A DNA stretch of 64,000 nucleotides from Candidatus Kapaibacterium sp. (GTDB taxonomy: Bacteria > Bacteroidota > Ignavibacteria > Kapaibacteriales > UBA4661): positions 1 through 64,000 of the forward strand of contig JALONG010000015.1 of assembly GCA_025455065.1 (NCBI GenBank), read 5' to 3'. The notes under the pieces were generated by a model that searched no databases, was not told where the DNA came from, and was given only the letters and a program-made list of their open reading frames with translations. Below are positions 9,439-18,740 of this stretch, piece by piece; position 1 is the first letter of the stretch; each line of letters opens with the position of its first letter. The position numbers and the translations under genes are program-made.

Positions 9439-9483
9439 ATCGTTGCCAAGGTTATCGTTGCTACGGTTATCGTTGCTACGGTT
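9439..9483. repeat. Three tandem copies of a 15-bp unit
   Basis: Three consecutive 15-bp units of the form ATCGTTGCTACGGTT occur, the first with two changes. They lie just upstream of the vWA gene start (9421) on its 5' side and could alter its promoter spacing. The rest of 9422-9677 shows nothing recognisable. Confidence 0.7.
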
Positions 9484-9677
9484 ATCATGACCGATGACGG
9501 TGAGCGAGAAGGAGATTGCATCAAACAGAAGTATTTCGGAAGGAATTTACGAATTTCATTCAGCACTTGCAATCAATACTTACTGCGAATATCGTCAAAA
9601 TGTTGGTTATACAAGAGAAGTCGCCTATTTATGGTGTTAGCGGTACACGTTCAGCACCACATTTGCGTTTCAAAATC

Positions 9678-12326
9678 TCACACAAACCCCGCCGCATCCA
9701 CATCAATCGTAATTCGCACCGCAGAGGAAGGATATTTCTGGTTGTAAAGCTGGTAAGCGTGTAAAATAGCGCTGCGCATGATTTTCCCCGACGGGTCATG
9801 CTCTCGGTGATTTTTCAGCACGACAATCCGCCTGTACTGCCCTCGCAAGCGAACAATCGAGGGCGGTGCAGGACCTAAGCGCGTGAAAGCCTTGTGTTCA
9901 TGCGGGATGAAGTAAGCGAAGTGTTGTGCCTGCATATTCACAACAGGCTCGTCTTTGCCGGAAAATTCAATCATCACAAAGCGCGTAAAGGGCGGATAAT
10001 GTGCCTCGCGGCGGTATTGCAGTTCGTCGTTGTAAAAAAGTTCATAGCTGCCAAGCGTTGCCGCGACAATGGTTTGATGCTTCGGATGCGCCGTTTGAAT
10101 AATCACCTCGCCGTGAAAATCGCTGCTGCGCCCCGCTCTGCCTGCGACTTGCGTGAGAAGTTGAAATGTACGCTCGGAAGCGCGGAAATCCGGCAAGTAC
10201 ATTTGCATATCGGCGTTAATCACACCAACCAGCGTAACCCGCGCAAAATCCAGCCCTTTGGCGACCATCTGCGTTCCCAGCAAAATATCAATCTCGCCTT
10301 TGGCAAAGCGCGTCAGCATTTGTGTGTGTGAGCCTTTTTTGCTGGTGGTGTCCAAATCCATACGCTGAATTTCGATTGCTCGCTTTTCTCCATCATGCTG
10401 GCGGAGATAGGTTTCAAGCGCTTTTTCGAGTTCTTCCTGCAAATCTTCTTCAATGCGCTGCGTTCCCGAACCGATTTCTTTAATGCTCACCGAACCGCAG
10501 TTTGTACAGGCTTTTTCGGCTGCGTGGCTGTGTCCGCAATAGTGGCAGCGCAGTTGGTCGCGGAATTTGTGATAGGTAAGCGGCACAGAACAGTTCGGAC
10601 ACATCGGAATATGCCCACAATCCAAACACTCAAAACGCGACGCAAAACCGCGCCTGTTCTGAAACAAAATCACCCCTTCGCGGCGCTGAACCCGCTCCAC
10701 GATTGCCTTCAGCAAATCTTCCGAAAACACACCCTGCATTTTGCCCTGTTTGCGACGCAACAGCACATCCACAACCTGAATCGTCGGCATTTTTGCACCG
10801 TCCGCACGTCCCGTAATTTCGAGCAGATGATATTTGCCGGAGAGCGCATTAAACATCGTTTCCAGCGACGGCGTTGCCGAACCCAGCACCACGACAGCGT
10901 TTTCAACCGTGCCGCGAACAATTGCGCAATCACGTGCATTGTAGCGGGGTGCGGGGTCGTCCTGTTTGTAGGACGGCTCATGTTCTTCATCCACGATGAT
11001 AACGCCGAGATTCGGAAGCGGCGCAAAAATCGCCGACCGAGCGCCGATGACGATGCGAATTTTCCCGCGACGTGCCATTTGCCAAGCATCGAAGCGCTCT
11101 CCGGCGGATTTGTGGCTGTGCATCACGCCAATTTCTTCACCAAACACCGCACGAAAGCGTTCAATAAGTTGCGGTGTCAGCGAAATCTCCGGCACAAGCA
11201 CCAGAGCCGTTTTGCCCAATGCCAACGCTTCTTCAATCACCCGCAAATAGACCAGCGTTTTTCCGCTTCCTGTAACGCCGTGCAGCAAAAAAGGCTTGTA
11301 TTTATGCGCCCTCAAAGCCTCGTTGATTTTGTCCAAAGCGTGGTCTTGTTCGGCGGTCAGCGTGGCGGCGGCTTCGTCTTTTGACACGAGGAACGAAGCG
11401 GCTTCTGCGTCAAGTTTAGGCGCGGTGCGGGGGATTTCGACCAAAAATTCTTCCACATAATTTTTCTGCACGAGTGCCTTCAAAACCGCTTCGGAAAGCC
11501 CTGTTTGAGTTTTGTTCTCAGAATTTCCCACCGCACCCGCAAGAGCATCTTTCGCTAAAAGCGGCTTGGCATCAGGCGCGGAATAGTGCAGATAGAGAAA
11601 ACCCAGCAGTGCCGACTGTTTCGGTGCGGAATGGTCGAGGTCATCCAAAAGGCTGCGGAGAAATGCCTCATCCTTGGCAAGCGGCGTAAGGCGGACGGCA
11701 CGGGCGGTTTTGGCGTGAATTTCCCGCGTCATGGTGCGGTGGCGCTCCACGAAGCCCTCATTTTCAAGTGCTTCCAACTGTGCGGCAATAGTAGAACTGC
11801 CAACGGCGTGTTCCAAATATCCCACACTTACATCGCCGTCGTGTTTCAAGAGTTCACGGAAAAGCGCTGCACGGCGCGGTGCGCGGCGTTCCATTTGGTG
11901 GAGTTCTTCGTCGGAGGGGCGCTGCACGGCGCTCACGCGCACGACACTTTCGGGCGACATTCCTTGCGGAAGCATGGTTTTGAGCGTTTCTCCGAGCGAA
12001 GCCAAATAATACTCAGCAAGCCACCGCGCAAAGACCAGCATTGATACGCTAAAGGCGGGTTCGTTATCGAGAAGTTCCAGCACGTCTTTTGCGTCTTTCG
12101 TATCTTTGAAATCTGCACCGCCGCCCACTTCCACAATCACACCCGTCAGCGTCCGTTTCCCAAACGGCACTAAGGCACGACAGCCCACAAGGCGCTTTAA
12201 TGCTCGGTTTTCTGCTCCCATACCATGAGACCAGCCTTGCTGCTCACCCAAAAGTGCCGCCGGAAGGTTGTAGGTAAACAAACGCGGCGTGGGCAGTGGA
12301 AGAGCGATTTGAACGAGGTGGGTCAT
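9678..12326 (-). CDS. priA: Primosomal protein N' (replication restart helicase PriA)
   Basis: The protein is 882 aa. PriA is a 3'-5' superfamily 2 helicase that recognises stalled forks and reloads the replicative helicase. The N-terminal DNA-binding region begins with QIALPLP. Walker A is GVTGSGKT (about residue 353) and Walker B is VDEEHE (about 445) followed by YKQDDPAPRYNARD. Paired CxxC zinc motifs (CLDC, CPNC, CHYC, CTNC; about 562-610) sit between the helicase lobes. Motifs VAKGLDF and QVAGRAGRS complete the C-terminal lobe. It is somewhat longer than the E. coli protein (732 aa), through extra residues in the N-terminal half. It appears to be a single gene with no close partner. Confidence 0.96.
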   Translation of the reverse strand: MTHLVQIALPLPTPRLFTYNLPAALLGEQQGWSHGMGAENRALKRLVGCRALVPFGKRTLTGVIVEVGGGADFKDTKDAKDVLELLDNEPAFSVSMLVFARWLAEYYLASLGETLKTMLPQGMSPESVVRVSAVQRPSDEELHQMERRAPRRAALFRELLKHDGDVSVGYLEHAVGSSTIAAQLEALENEGFVERHRTMTREIHAKTARAVRLTPLAKDEAFLRSLLDDLDHSAPKQSALLGFLYLHYSAPDAKPLLAKDALAGAVGNSENKTQTGLSEAVLKALVQKNYVEEFLVEIPRTAPKLDAEAASFLVSKDEAAATLTAEQDHALDKINEALRAHKYKPFLLHGVTGSGKTLVYLRVIEEALALGKTALVLVPEISLTPQLIERFRAVFGEEIGVMHSHKSAGERFDAWQMARRGKIRIVIGARSAIFAPLPNLGVIIVDEEHEPSYKQDDPAPRYNARDCAIVRGTVENAVVVLGSATPSLETMFNALSGKYHLLEITGRADGAKMPTIQVVDVLLRRKQGKMQGVFSEDLLKAIVERVQRREGVILFQNRRGFASRFECLDCGHIPMCPNCSVPLTYHKFRDQLRCHYCGHSHAAEKACTNCGSVSIKEIGSGTQRIEEDLQEELEKALETYLRQHDGEKRAIEIQRMDLDTTSKKGSHTQMLTRFAKGEIDILLGTQMVAKGLDFARVTLVGVINADMQMYLPDFRASERTFQLLTQVAGRAGRSSDFHGEVIIQTAHPKHQTIVAATLGSYELFYNDELQYRREAHYPPFTRFVMIEFSGKDEPVVNMQAQHFAYFIPHEHKAFTRLGPAPPSIVRLRGQYRRIVVLKNHREHDPSGKIMRSAILHAYQLYNQKYPSSAVRITIDVDAAGFV

Positions 12327-12516
12327 ATATGAGGATTGGCTATTGAGGAAGTCTTGAAGAAGGGCAAAAAAATATGTGGCTTTAATGTAAGTGGCACAGA
12401 CATTTTTGTCTGTGCGAGATTTAATGCTGTTTGCAGGTTATTTCGCACAGGCAGAAATGCCTGTGCCACTTCATCATTTTCGACACTTTATTTATCAAGT
12501 ACTCCTTTACTGTTGC
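12327..12516. repeat. REP-like double palindrome between priA and the ABC-F gene
   Basis: Two hairpins occur: GCACAGACA/TGTCTGTGC (12394-12415) and GCACAGGCA/TGCCTGTGC (12445-12466). The sequence around the first (GGCTTTAA...GTGGCACAGACA...GTGCGAG...TTAATGCT) follows the interior of the 136-bp miniature elements, so this is probably a decayed relative. No gene was found. Confidence 0.6.
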
Positions 12517-14130
12517 CTATTTCTTCGCACTGCGAGTGCGCTGTTTCCACTCAATAAATTCATCAAACGTGCCGGTATAATCCAAAATTTCATCGTGTTG
12601 CATTTCAATCACTCTTGTTGCAAAGCGGCTTACAAGGTCGCGGTCGTGACTGACAACGATTGCCGTTCCTTGATATTTTTCCAAACCCTCCGCAAGAGCG
12701 CTCACGGACTCCAAATCAAGGTGGTTCGTGGGTTCGTCAAGAATGAGAAGATTATTTTGCTGAAGCATCAGTTTTGCGATAATAAGCCGCGCCGATTCAC
12801 CGCCGGAAAGATTATCGGTCATCTTCAATCGTGCCTCGCCGCTAAAGAGCATTCTGCCCAGCAAGCCGCTTAAAACCTCATTTCCGTCTTCGGGCGTACT
12901 GAAACTTTCCAGCCACTTGTAGGCGGTCATGCCGTGCTGAATGCCGTCTTTGTAATCCTGCGGGAAATATCCGACGCTGACTTCATGCCCGTAGGTAACA
13001 GTGCCACTGTCCGGCACGAGGTCGCCCGCTAACATCCGCAACAGCGTGGTTTTGCCTACGCCGTTGTTACCAATGACGGCAATATGTTCGCCGCGTCCGA
13101 GCGACAAATCAAGGTTTTTGATAACGTGCAGCATTGAGCCGTCGGGCTGAAGGTAGGATTTATTCAGCTTTTCGGCGGTGAGCGTTTCGCGTCCCGATTG
13201 TTTTTTCACATCGAAACGAATGTAGGGACGCTGGATGTTCGATTTTTTGAGTTCCGTCGCTTCCAAGCGCTCAATCTCTTTTTTCCGTGATTGTACCTGA
13301 CTTGCGCGAGTACCTGCACCGAATCGTGAAACAAAGTCCTGTAATTGCGCGACTTTCTTCGCTTTTTCACGATTTTCCGCTTCGATTTTTCCGCGTGCCT
13401 GCACTTTCATTCCAACCATATCATCGTAATTCCCGGGATAGACAATCACGGTATCGTAGTCAATATCGGCAATATCCGTACAAACAGCATTCAAAAAATG
13501 GCGGTCGTGGGAAATCACAATCAGCGTTCCTTTGTATGCCATAAGTTTCTCCTCAAGCCACTGCACCGATGACAAATCCAGATAGTTCGTCGGCTCGTCC
13601 AGCAAGAGTGCATCAGGCGTTCCGAAGAGTGCTTGTGCCACCAATACACGAAACTTCAGGTCCGTCGGCAGCGTTTTCATCAGGTCTGTGTGCTTATCCG
13701 AAGGAATGCCGATACCTTCCAAAAGCTGCTCCGCTTCTTGTTCGGCTTCGTAGCCGTTTTCATCGCCGATGATGCCTTCGAGTTCACCCAAGCGGATGCC
13801 CATTTCATCGGTGAAATTGGTCTCGTTCCAGAGTTTTTCACGCTCTTGCATAGCTTCCCACAACACGGCATTGCCCATAAGCACCGTATCAATAATGCGG
13901 TGTTCGTCGTAGGCGAATTGGTTTTGCTTCAAAATGCCTGTGCGCTTGGGCAACGTCACGGTGCCGCCCGAAGCCTCTTCTTCGCCCTGAAGAATTTTGA
14001 GGAATGTGGATTTGCCCGCGCCATTCGGACCGGTCAAACCATAACGATTTCCCGATGAAAACGTCACGGTTACGTCTTCAAACAGAAGTTTACTCCCAAA
14101 CGATTTTGTCAAGTTGGCAACAGTTATCAT
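12517..14130 (-). CDS. ybiT: ABC-F family ATP-binding protein, YbiT-like
   Basis: The protein is 537 aa with two ABC ATPase domains and no membrane segment, which is the ABC-F layout of ribosome-associated translation factors. Domain 1 has Walker A GPNGAGKST and Walker B LLLDEPTNYLDL. Domain 2 has GNNGVGKTT, signature LSGGESARL and LILDEPTNHLDLES. The signature of domain 1 is degenerate (LPTDLKFRV), as in E. coli YbiT, whose start (xxFGSKxLFE, then GNRYGLxGxNGxGKST) it also follows closely. The charged linker between the domains is the P-site tRNA interaction motif. Its precise role (translation restart or antibiotic protection) cannot be told from sequence. Confidence 0.9.
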   Translation of the reverse strand: MITVANLTKSFGSKLLFEDVTVTFSSGNRYGLTGPNGAGKSTFLKILQGEEEASGGTVTLPKRTGILKQNQFAYDEHRIIDTVLMGNAVLWEAMQEREKLWNETNFTDEMGIRLGELEGIIGDENGYEAEQEAEQLLEGIGIPSDKHTDLMKTLPTDLKFRVLVAQALFGTPDALLLDEPTNYLDLSSVQWLEEKLMAYKGTLIVISHDRHFLNAVCTDIADIDYDTVIVYPGNYDDMVGMKVQARGKIEAENREKAKKVAQLQDFVSRFGAGTRASQVQSRKKEIERLEATELKKSNIQRPYIRFDVKKQSGRETLTAEKLNKSYLQPDGSMLHVIKNLDLSLGRGEHIAVIGNNGVGKTTLLRMLAGDLVPDSGTVTYGHEVSVGYFPQDYKDGIQHGMTAYKWLESFSTPEDGNEVLSGLLGRMLFSGEARLKMTDNLSGGESARLIIAKLMLQQNNLLILDEPTNHLDLESVSALAEGLEKYQGTAIVVSHDRDLVSRFATRVIEMQHDEILDYTGTFDEFIEWKQRTRSAKK

Positions 14131-14388
14131 GGTAATTTGTCGAAGTGATAAGTGGTAAGTTTTGAGTGCTAAGTTTTGAGGTGTGACGTAGGGAAGGAAG
14201 CAAATTCAACTCTTTTCGTAGCACAGACATTCCTGTCTGTGTCTGAAACGAGCGCAGCGAGTAATCTTCTACATCACTGTTGTAAGACAACTTTTGGTAA
14301 TTACGCCTGACGGCGTTAATGGCACAGACAAGAATGTCTGTGCTACGGAAGCCGAATTTTTGAGCATAACAAATTTTCTCAAACGATA
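14131..14388. repeat. Pair of inverted REP-like palindromes
   Basis: Two copies of the AGCACAGACA-TTCC-TGTCTGTG type palindrome occur, at 14220-14241 and 14322-14343, facing each other, with CGTAGC/GCTACG flanks. This resembles a BIME-like pair or a short non-autonomous element. No gene was found. Confidence 0.6.
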
Positions 14389-15162
14389 TTACTTCTCTCG
14401 TTCAGCGCGGACGCGGATTGCGGCATCGCGCGCATCGGGATTCGCATCTAACCACCGAATAACATCCACCGCCGTAAAGTGCGGATTATGCGGGAACAGC
14501 GCTTCGTAGGCGGCTTTGATAAGGTCGTAATCTTCGCGGTAATCCAGCGTTACGCGGAGTTCGGGGCGATTGAGTTCACCCAAATATTTGAGGAATTGCG
14601 GCTTGTATTTGTCGCCACTTTCTGGGCGGTAAAAACGGTACGAAACGTGTTCTTTATCCTCGTTATCGGGATTGTCGCTGAGGATATTGTACAAATCGTC
14701 CGCAAGAAAAACCTGCGAATCGAAGCCCCAAGGCATCGAAATTTCCGCCCCACTATTCGAGAAATAGCGCCGTTCCGGGAAGTTTTTGAGAAATGCTTCG
14801 ATAACGCCGTCGGTCAAAGAAACATCCACAAGCGGGCAATCACCCGTGATTTCCACCAAAACCTCAGCATTGACGGACTTCGCCGCACCGCACACGCGCT
14901 CCAAAACATTGAGCTCGCTGCCACGAAAACTCTGAACGCCCAAACGCTCACAAAGCGCAATAATAGGCTCGTCTTGCGGATTTATCGTCGTGGCAACAAC
15001 AATATCGGTAATGTAGCGAGAACGGCGGAGGCGCTCAATCAAAATTTGCAAAAGCGGCTTCCCGCCTGCTTCCATAAGCACTTTACCCGGCAAACGAGAA
15101 CTCGTCATACGGGCTTCAATGCTTGCTACAATGCGGGGTTGAGCGCTGAGTGTTTGTTTCAT
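14389..15162 (-). CDS. Nucleotidyltransferase of the SpsF/NeuA cytidylyltransferase type
   Basis: The protein is 257 aa. The N-terminus (IVASIEARMTSSRLPGKVL) is the nucleotide-binding loop of SpsF/CMP-sugar synthetases, with R...SSRLPGK contacting CTP. ITGDCPLVD supplies the metal-binding Asp. These enzymes activate sugars such as pseudaminic or spore-coat polysaccharide sugars with CMP. The start at 15162 (MKQTL) is preferred because the longer frame to 15237 runs into a terminator hairpin belonging to the upstream gene. No glycan gene cluster surrounds it, so the sugar is unknown. Confidence 0.82.
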   Translation of the reverse strand: MKQTLSAQPRIVASIEARMTSSRLPGKVLMEAGGKPLLQILIERLRRSRYITDIVVATTINPQDEPIIALCERLGVQSFRGSELNVLERVCGAAKSVNAEVLVEITGDCPLVDVSLTDGVIEAFLKNFPERRYFSNSGAEISMPWGFDSQVFLADDLYNILSDNPDNEDKEHVSYRFYRPESGDKYKPQFLKYLGELNRPELRVTLDYREDYDLIKAAYEALFPHNPHFTAVDVIRWLDANPDARDAAIRVRAEREK

Positions 15163-15199
15163 TGAATGCGGAAATTGCAAGGTGAACAGTAGTCGTACA

Positions 15200-15244
15200 A
15201 ACAAAAAAGAGTCCATGTTTAGCGATTGCGTAAACATGGACTCT
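15200..15244 (-). terminator. Rho-independent terminator of the BI-1/YccA gene
   Basis: A perfect 14-bp stem (15208-15221 with 15231-15244), read on the minus strand, is followed by TTTTTTG. It lies 15 bp downstream of the stop of the gene at 15259-16074. Confidence 0.88.
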
Positions 15245-15258
15245 GCAAATCTAGCAAA

Positions 15259-16074
15259 TTAGTCGTTATCGCGCAATTTTGCCAACAAGCGCAAAATCTC
15301 AATGTAGAGCCAAACAAGCGTTACCATGAGACCAAATGCGCCATACCATTCCATATATTTCGGTGCGCCTTCGTCGGCTGCGGCTTCGATAAAATCGAAA
15401 TCCATGAGCAGATTTGCTGCCGCAATACCGACAACAATCACGCTAAAGCCGATACCAATCAAACCGCCTTGGAAAAACGGTAATTGATACCCGCTAAACA
15501 TTCGGAGCAGAAAGCCCACCGCATAGACCAGCATCAAGCCCATCATCGCAACAATCAAGCCGGAACGAAAGGTTTCGGTGACGCGAATAAGGCGCGTTTT
15601 GTACGCCAAAAGCAGCGAAATAAATACGCCAAAGGTCAAACCTGCGGCTTGCACGGCAATACCCGGATACCGCATTTCCAACAGTGCCGAAAAACCACCG
15701 ATAAACAAGCCTTCCAAGACCGCATAGAGAGGCGCTGTTACGCCAGACCATTCGGGCTTGAAGGTCGTTACAAGAGCGACGATAAAACCACCGATAGCGC
15801 CAATGCCTATCCACGCACCAACGCCATAAACCTCGCCACCACTGGTTACACCAACGCGACTCCATGTAAAGAGCGCACTAACGAGACAAAGCACCAGCAG
15901 CAAACCGATTTTATTTGCCGTGCCTTCAATCGTCATACGCTCGCCTGTTCTGTCCCATTCCACTTCAGCAAAACGTCGCTCGGACAGCGCGGGATTGCTG
16001 GTTTTGTAAGGAACTTTATAGCGTGGTGCTTGGCGATATTGATTGTTTGAGCCGGAATTTCCAAAAGAACCCAT
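15259..16074 (-). CDS. Bax inhibitor-1/YccA family membrane protein
   Basis: The protein is 271 aa. A hydrophilic N-terminus of about 50 residues (MGSFGNSGSNNQYRQ...) is followed by about seven hydrophobic helices. The C-terminal helix pair contains DFDFIEAAADEGAPKYMEWYGAFGL, the usual acidic signature region of bacterial YccA-like BI-1 proteins. Some family members are pH-sensitive calcium leak channels; here that is only family knowledge. The SD AGGAGTG lies immediately upstream. It is terminated by the hairpin at 15200-15244 and is probably monocistronic. Confidence 0.9.
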   Translation of the reverse strand: MGSFGNSGSNNQYRQAPRYKVPYKTSNPALSERRFAEVEWDRTGERMTIEGTANKIGLLLVLCLVSALFTWSRVGVTSGGEVYGVGAWIGIGAIGGFIVALVTTFKPEWSGVTAPLYAVLEGLFIGGFSALLEMRYPGIAVQAAGLTFGVFISLLLAYKTRLIRVTETFRSGLIVAMMGLMLVYAVGFLLRMFSGYQLPFFQGGLIGIGFSVIVVGIAAANLLMDFDFIEAAADEGAPKYMEWYGAFGLMVTLVWLYIEILRLLAKLRDND

Positions 16075-16142
16075 TGGGACACACTCCTAAAAAAGTGGTA
16101 AAAAATGGTGAAATTGTGCAGTTATTTTTCATCAATACAAAA

Positions 16143-17696
16143 TTAGCGTTTTCCTATCCATTGCGCAATATCATTGATACATCCCGCATCAACATTGCCT
16201 TTGCGGTCATAATCACGCAGCGTACCGTTGCCTTCGGCAAAAAGGTGAAACAATTTCGGGTACGATTTCCACTCAACATTCGGCTTTCCTTCCAAGTGTT
16301 TCTTCCACGCAAGACCGTTTTTGGTGAAATCTACATCGTGGTCTTGTTCTCCGTACAGCAGCAAAAGTGGGAGCGTGAGTTTGCTTATTTCCTCAACGTG
16401 ATTATACGAGCGTAAATCCAGCCAATAACTTGGTGCAATGCCGTAGGGAAGGTCGTAGATGCTTGTTTTGAGGCTGAGTTTTGCGCTTTGGACGGTTTCT
16501 AAACGCCGCATGATGCTTTCACGCTGCTTCACTTCTTCTACCGTCATACCATCTTGCATGAAAAAATGTTCAAAGCGCGGGTACATGAGTTCATACAGTT
16601 TCACATAATTCAGCGCCAAGGCAACAGCACCAACGACACGCGCCGAAGCGGGGTGTAGGCGTTCATCCTGTTGCAATATTTTCGGAAGCACCATCGCTGC
16701 AAGCGTTGGAGCAATAATGATAATCTTGGTCGTATCAATCGGATATGTTTTTGCAAGCTCACGTATGGTTTGAAGCGCTTGGACAGCATCATCAACGGTT
16801 TCCTCGTTCACGGTATATTTGTCCATCTCTTGTTCTTTGACTTGGTACAATCTCATACGCTTGTCATAGCGCAAGGTTGCAATGCCCATTTTCCCCAAAC
16901 CCAGCGCCAAATCTTTGTTTGGCTTATAGGCGTTGTCACTGCGGTCGCGGTCTTGCGGACCTTGGTCGTGTAGCAACAGTGCAATCGGATAGCGCTGTCC
17001 AAAGATATTGAGAATACTTTTCGGCAACGCCAGCGATCCCGGTAGCCTGTATGTGCCTGATGTAACAGTTATTTCCTGTTCGGTGATACTGTTCAGCAAG
17101 GATGAATCCGCAGGAGAATACTGCTGTTTAGCCAGGGCGTAGGCAAAGCCGATGACTGCGTGTTTTTCGTCGAAATTAAACGAAAAATCAAAGTCGAAAT
17201 TTTTGAATTGTGCGCTGATAACAACTACATCGCCGATTGCCAAGCGCTCTGTTGTAATGCGGTTTATAGCGCGATAATCGCCCAAAACTCCACTTGCGCG
17301 TCCCCAAAATGCTTGCAAGTGCTTTGCACGAGCAGGAATTTTTGTTGTGTCGAAATTTTTCTCTAAAACCTCATACTGTTCTAATATCAGAAGCCGAAAA
17401 AGCGAGGTAGCCCGCTCTTTGTGGTCTTCTTTCGGCAATGCTGCAAGGCGCTCTATTTCTAGCTTTGCGAGATTGTCCAGCGAATCTTTCCGTGCTAATT
17501 GTTTAGGCGTAAGTGGTGGCGGTTCCGGCGGAGCGGGCAGCACATTGGTCTTATTTGCTTGCTTTTCTGTACTGTTTGCTGATGGTGCTGCTTTGTTTGT
17601 GTTTTGGGATGATGATGTCTTCTGAGCATATCCCATAAACGGTAAGAGAAAGCCCACAAGGCTTGAAATTACGCCAATGAATAAACGTTTGAGCAT
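16143..17696 (-). CDS. Exported alpha/beta hydrolase fold protein (DUF3887-like N-terminus), nucleophile apparently missing
   Basis: The protein is 517 aa from the ATG at 17696, where a signal peptide begins (MLKRLFIGVISSLVGFLL...GYAQ). A Ser/Pro/Lys-rich linker and a DUF3887-like module (about residues 100-230, with FDFDFSF) precede an alpha/beta hydrolase domain. The family landmarks GPQDRD, LRYDKR and YGEQDHDVD (acid) and the His of KLFHLFAEG are present. The usual nucleophile elbow GHSEGG after the KI(I/G) strand is instead IIAPTLAAMV, with no Ser, Cys or Asp in place. The oxyanion-side HGSGPQ is HDQGPQ. It is therefore probably a pseudoenzyme or a much changed hydrolase. The longer frame to 17804 lacks a signal peptide at its start. 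Confidence 0.8.
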   Translation of the reverse strand: MLKRLFIGVISSLVGFLLPFMGYAQKTSSSQNTNKAAPSANSTEKQANKTNVLPAPPEPPPLTPKQLARKDSLDNLAKLEIERLAALPKEDHKERATSLFRLLILEQYEVLEKNFDTTKIPARAKHLQAFWGRASGVLGDYRAINRITTERLAIGDVVVISAQFKNFDFDFSFNFDEKHAVIGFAYALAKQQYSPADSSLLNSITEQEITVTSGTYRLPGSLALPKSILNIFGQRYPIALLLHDQGPQDRDRSDNAYKPNKDLALGLGKMGIATLRYDKRMRLYQVKEQEMDKYTVNEETVDDAVQALQTIRELAKTYPIDTTKIIIIAPTLAAMVLPKILQQDERLHPASARVVGAVALALNYVKLYELMYPRFEHFFMQDGMTVEEVKQRESIMRRLETVQSAKLSLKTSIYDLPYGIAPSYWLDLRSYNHVEEISKLTLPLLLLYGEQDHDVDFTKNGLAWKKHLEGKPNVEWKSYPKLFHLFAEGNGTLRDYDRKGNVDAGCINDIAQWIGKR

Positions 17697-17800
17697 GACG
17701 AAAAACCTTGAATAATAACAAAAGAGCCATTGATAGAGTTGCTGCGGAGCGTGTGTCGTTGCTTGAGTAATTTTTTCGATGGAAAATTGATACGCCCTCG

Positions 17801-17849
17801 GCAAGACTATTCTTGCCCAAGACTATTCTTGCCCAAGACTATTCTTGCC
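17801..17849. repeat. Three tandem palindromic 16-bp units
   Basis: The unit CAAGACTATTCTTGCC occurs at 17802-17817, 17818-17833 and 17834-17849. With the preceding GG, each unit folds as GGCAAGA/TCTTGCC. The last copy supplies the stop codon (17839-17841) of the Spy-like gene. It may be an expandable hairpin array. Confidence 0.8.
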
Positions 17850-18474
17850 GCAGCTTTTTCGGAGAGCGCCTTAGCTCACGTGCGGAGCGCTTATCTTTAG
17901 AAAGGCTGATATAACCTCGTTCTTGGTCGTACTGCAAAATTTGTTCTTTGGTCAAAACTGCTTGTGCGATAATGTGTGCGTTCAAATGTGCAAAGCGAAT
18001 CGCCGCTTGTAATCCACCAATCGTTGTCGTGATACGCCTTACAGAAGCGCTGTCGGCTTTGCCGTGAGTAAATAGGCTGTCAAGTGCCTTTTCTTCTTCG
18101 ACAAGTGCCTTCCCAAGCCGCACGGTTTCGTCGTGCATTTGGTTGTATGCGTCGTTCATTGTGCGCTCTTGTTCAGGCGTTAAACCAAGAATTTGTTTGA
18201 GTTCAAGCACGTGCATCGGACCGGGGTAATGGTTTAATTCCGCAGCTTTGGCAAAGCCCATTCCACGCCCTTTTCGGTAGCCCTCTATCATTTCCGCCGA
18301 TAACGCCTTGATTTCGCGCTGTTCTTCGCCCGAATAGGGCTGTGATTGCGCTGTTCCCGCCGTCAATCTTGTGTGCGGCTGCGCTGATATGCTCCCTGCG
18401 GGAATTATCTGCCAAAGCAGAAAAACTGCGGTTGCGGAAACTTGTTTTATCACTTGTTGCATCAATGATAGCAT
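17839..18474 (-). CDS. Periplasmic Spy/CpxP-like protein (LTxxQ motif)
   Basis: The protein is 211 aa with an N-terminal hydrophobic signal sequence (VSATAVFLLWQIIPAGSISA). The body is helical and charged, with two LTxxQ-type motifs, LGLTPEQE and VLTKEQI, typical of the Spy/CpxP/heavy-metal resistance family. Family members are periplasmic chaperones or envelope-stress modulators. The start could be at 18474 or at the second Met, four codons on. The C-terminus is strongly basic (KRSARELRRSPKKLRQE). The stop lies within the tandem palindromes that follow. Confidence 0.72.
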   Translation of the reverse strand: MLSLMQQVIKQVSATAVFLLWQIIPAGSISAQPHTRLTAGTAQSQPYSGEEQREIKALSAEMIEGYRKGRGMGFAKAAELNHYPGPMHVLELKQILGLTPEQERTMNDAYNQMHDETVRLGKALVEEEKALDSLFTHGKADSASVRRITTTIGGLQAAIRFAHLNAHIIAQAVLTKEQILQYDQERGYISLSKDKRSARELRRSPKKLRQE

Positions 18475-18530
18475 TTGTGGTGCATTGGGGAAGTATTATT
18501 TGACCGATTGCAAGCACTTGATAGCAACAT

Positions 18531-18740
18531 CTACGGTACAAGATCCACACCGCCCGGATGAAAAGGATGGCATTTACCAATGCGCTTCAACGCAAGCCAC
18601 GAGCCTTTGAATGCGCCGTATTTCTCAACTGCTTGAAGAGCATAGACCGAACACGTCGGATAAAACCGACACGCGCCGGGGAGCATGGGCGAAATCACAC
18701 GCTTGTAAATGCGCAACAGCAAGAGAACAAGCCACTTCAT
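18531..18740 (-). CDS. yidD: Membrane protein insertion efficiency factor YidD
   Basis: The protein is 69 aa with the YidD signature: an N-terminal amphipathic/hydrophobic stretch, then [33 protein letters not shown] and a final CHPFHPGG. The three conserved cysteines are present. YidD helps YidC insert inner-membrane proteins. Its ATG overlaps the rnpA stop by 4 bases, giving the common rpmH-rnpA-yidD order. Confidence 0.95.
   Translation of the reverse strand: MKWLVLLLLRIYKRVISPMLPGACRFYPTCSVYALQAVEKYGAFKGSWLALKRIGKCHPFHPGGVDLVP

Noticed and set aside
15163-15237. Longer start for the SpsF-like gene
   Set aside because: The extra codons run through the terminator hairpin of the upstream gene.
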